NCBI RefSeq assembly: GCF_003149145.1
Contig: NZ_QGDQ01000024.1
Span: 1-64,000, forward strand
Direction: 5' to 3'
DNA length: 64,000 bases
Origin: Quadrisphaera granulorum
GTDB taxonomy: Bacteria; Actinomycetota; Actinomycetes; Actinomycetales; Quadrisphaeraceae
Position 1 is the first letter of the stretch; each line of letters starts with the position of its first letter. Position numbers and translations under genes: made by a program. A model generated the notes under the pieces. That model had not been told where the DNA came from, ran no database searches, and saw only the letters and a program-made list of their open reading frames with translations. Below are positions 62,545 through 64,000 of the stretch, in pieces.

Positions 62545-63990
62545 GTGAGGTCGGTAGCTCTGGTCACCCTCGGGTGCGTCCGCAACGAGGTCGACTCCGA
62601 GGAGCTGGCAGGTCGCCTGTCGGCCGCGGGCTGGCGCCTCGAGGACGACCCGGCCGCCGCCGACGTCGCCGTCGTCAACACGTGCGGCTTCGTCGAGCAG
62701 GCGAAGAAGGACTCGGTCGACGTCCTCCTCGATGTCGCCGAGCTCCGGGACGACGCCGACTCGCGCACGCAGGCCGTCGTCGCGGTGGGCTGCATGTCCG
62801 AGCGGTACGGCAAGGACCTGGCCGAGGAGCTGCCCGAGGTCGACGCGGTGCTCGGCTTCGACTCCTACGCCGATCTCTCTACCCACCTGGCCTCCATCCT
62901 CCAGGGCGAGCGCCCGGAGTCCCACGTCCCGCGCGACCGGCGCACGCTGCTCCCTGTCAGCCCCGCGAAGCGCCAGGCCGCTGCGCGCGCCGGCGCCGTC
63001 GCCCTGCCCGGGCTGGGGGAGCTGAGCGACGCCAGCCTCACCAAGGTCCCCGACTCCGGCCCGCCCGTGGTCCGTGCCCGCCTCGGAAGTGCCCCGTGGG
63101 CGCCGCTGAAGCTGGCGTCCGGCTGTGACCGGCGCTGCTCGTTCTGCGCGATCCCGGCCTTCCGTGGCTCCTTCGTCTCCCGGACCCCGGCCGACGTCCT
63201 CACCGAGGCGCGCTGGCTGGCCGAGAACGGCGTCAAGGAGGTGTTCCTCGTCTCCGAGAACTCCACCTCCTACGGCAAGGACCTCGGTGACCTGCGCGCC
63301 CTGGAGAAGCTGCTCCCGGAGCTGGCCGCTGTCGACGGGCTCGAGCGGGTGCGTGTGAGCTACCTGCAGCCCGCCGAGGTGCGCCCGGGGCTGCTCGAGG
63401 CGATCGCCGGCACGCCCGGCGTCGTCCCCTACTTCGACCTGTCCTTCCAGCACTCCGCGCCGGCGCTGCTGCGGCGGATGCGCCGGTTCGGCAGCACGGA
63501 CGAGTTCCTCGCGTTGCTCGACCGCGTGCGCGCCCTGGCCCCCGAGGCGGGCGTGCGCTCCAACGTCATCATGGGCTTTCCGGGGGAGACCGAGGACGAC
63601 GTCGCCGAGCTCGAGCGGTTCCTCGAGGCGGCACGTCTCGACGTCGTCGGGGTGTTCGGCTACTCCGACGAGGACGGCACCGAGGCCGCGTCGCTTCCCG
63701 ACAAGGTGGACGAGGACGTCGTCGCCGAGCGCGTCGACCGGATCTCCCGCCTCGTCGAGGCCCTCGTCGACGAGCGGGCGGCGCAGCGCGTCGGCACCCG
63801 CGACGTCGTCCTGGTGGAGGAACACGACGACGAAGCTGCGACAGGGCGGACCGGCTTCCAGGGCCCTGACGTCGACGGCACCACGCGCCTCGACCTCGCC
63901 GCCGACGCCGAGCTTCCCGCCGTGGGCGCCCTGGTGCCGGTGGAGATCACCGGCAGCGAGGGCGTCGACCTGATCGCGCGCCCGCTGTGA
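62545..63990 (+). CDS. rimO: Ribosomal protein S12 methylthiotransferase RimO
   Basis: 481 residues. The N-terminal MTTase domain has three Fe-S cysteines (C11 in TLGCVRN, one in [10 protein letters not shown], one in [10 protein letters not shown]). The radical SAM site is C194, C198, C201 ([16 protein letters not shown]). A C-terminal TRAM-like domain ends the protein. It adds a methylthio group to an Asp of ribosomal protein S12. A charged insert between the first two domains (about 130-175) is longer than in enterobacterial RimO. GTG 62545 gives the family start [12 protein letters not shown]. Confidence 0.95.
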   Translation: MRSVALVTLGCVRNEVDSEELAGRLSAAGWRLEDDPAAADVAVVNTCGFVEQAKKDSVDVLLDVAELRDDADSRTQAVVAVGCMSERYGKDLAEELPEVDAVLGFDSYADLSTHLASILQGERPESHVPRDRRTLLPVSPAKRQAAARAGAVALPGLGELSDASLTKVPDSGPPVVRARLGSAPWAPLKLASGCDRRCSFCAIPAFRGSFVSRTPADVLTEARWLAENGVKEVFLVSENSTSYGKDLGDLRALEKLLPELAAVDGLERVRVSYLQPAEVRPGLLEAIAGTPGVVPYFDLSFQHSAPALLRRMRRFGSTDEFLALLDRVRALAPEAGVRSNVIMGFPGETEDDVAELERFLEAARLDVVGVFGYSDEDGTEAASLPDKVDEDVVAERVDRISRLVEALVDERAAQRVGTRDVVLVEEHDDEAATGRTGFQGPDVDGTTRLDLAADAELPAVGALVPVEITGSEGVDLIARPL

Positions 63991-64000
63991 GCCAGAAGGT
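63987..64000 (+). CDS. pgsA: Start of the next gene, probably pgsA (partial)
   Basis: GTG 63987 overlaps the rimO stop (GTGA) and reads MSQK before the window ends. In actinobacteria the gene after rimO is usually pgsA (phosphatidylglycerophosphate synthase), so identity is from gene order only. Confidence 0.35.

Noticed and set aside
59646-62813. Open frame of over 1000 codons on the minus strand
   Set aside because: It is antisense to ftsK and the start of rimO, both unmistakable. No family resemblance in the antisense product.

Overview
The window is very GC-rich, with G or C in most third codon positions and many GTG starts. It carries a cytochrome bcc-aa3 branch (qcrCAB, ctaCDEF), a PimB-like mannosyltransferase, RNase J, a two-lipoyl-domain SucB-type acyltransferase and FtsK-RimO-PgsA synteny. 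Together these point to a free-living aerobic actinomycete. The genus cannot be named from sequence alone. Genes are tightly packed, there is no gene-free stretch above about 300 bp, and I see no rRNA, tRNA, CRISPR array or insertion sequence. Many genes show leaderless expression signals: a TANNNT -10 box lies 6 to 8 nt before a GTG or ATG. I used these boxes to choose starts. Many neighbours overlap by four bases (GTGA or ATGA).

1-13 kb is accessory. It holds a secreted nidogen-like protein with a Thr/Pro repeat; an internally duplicated TetR-like protein; a flavin reductase plus NtaA/DszA-type FMN monooxygenase pair, preceded by a candidate leader peptide; a divergent MarR/EamA pair; an F420-type oxidoreductase; and a DUF1097 membrane protein. 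Next comes a set that normally accompanies propane/phenol-type diiron monooxygenases: a MIP18/DUF59 protein, an amidohydrolase, a GAF-AAA-Fis regulator and a zinc alcohol dehydrogenase. No monooxygenase gene is in the window. The two promoter regions of this set share the inverted repeat GTCTCA-N3-TGAGAC, the likely operator of the regulator.

13-33 kb: an agmatinase-family ureohydrolase and lipB; a Gfo/Idh/MocA oxidoreductase whose -10 box overlaps that of divergent lipB; an FAD oxidoreductase; a degenerate membrane protein kinase; the operon lpd-sucB-TIGR01777 epimerase; pepA; the operon NYN protein-ABC-F-M50; DUF3043; a CDF efflux transporter with an apparent 5' frameshift; an M20 peptidase; glycerate kinase; erpA and aat.

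33.7-48 kb is the respiratory region. ctaC-ctaD-ctaF reads rightward and ctaE-qcrC-qcrA-qcrB leftward, so the two operons converge. Between their terminator hairpins sits a signalling block of about 5.4 kb: two membrane proteins, a membrane-anchored LuxR regulator and a NarL-type two-component pair. trpD, a stand-alone Lrp/AsnC ligand-binding protein and a DEDDh/GIY-YIG nuclease follow.

49-64 kb: a membrane-anchored gluzincin-like protein, a PimB-like glycosyltransferase, a long-chain acyl-CoA ligase, ROK glucokinase, a small membrane protein, a PlsC-type acyltransferase, dapA, rnj, ftsK, rimO and the first bases of a probable pgsA.
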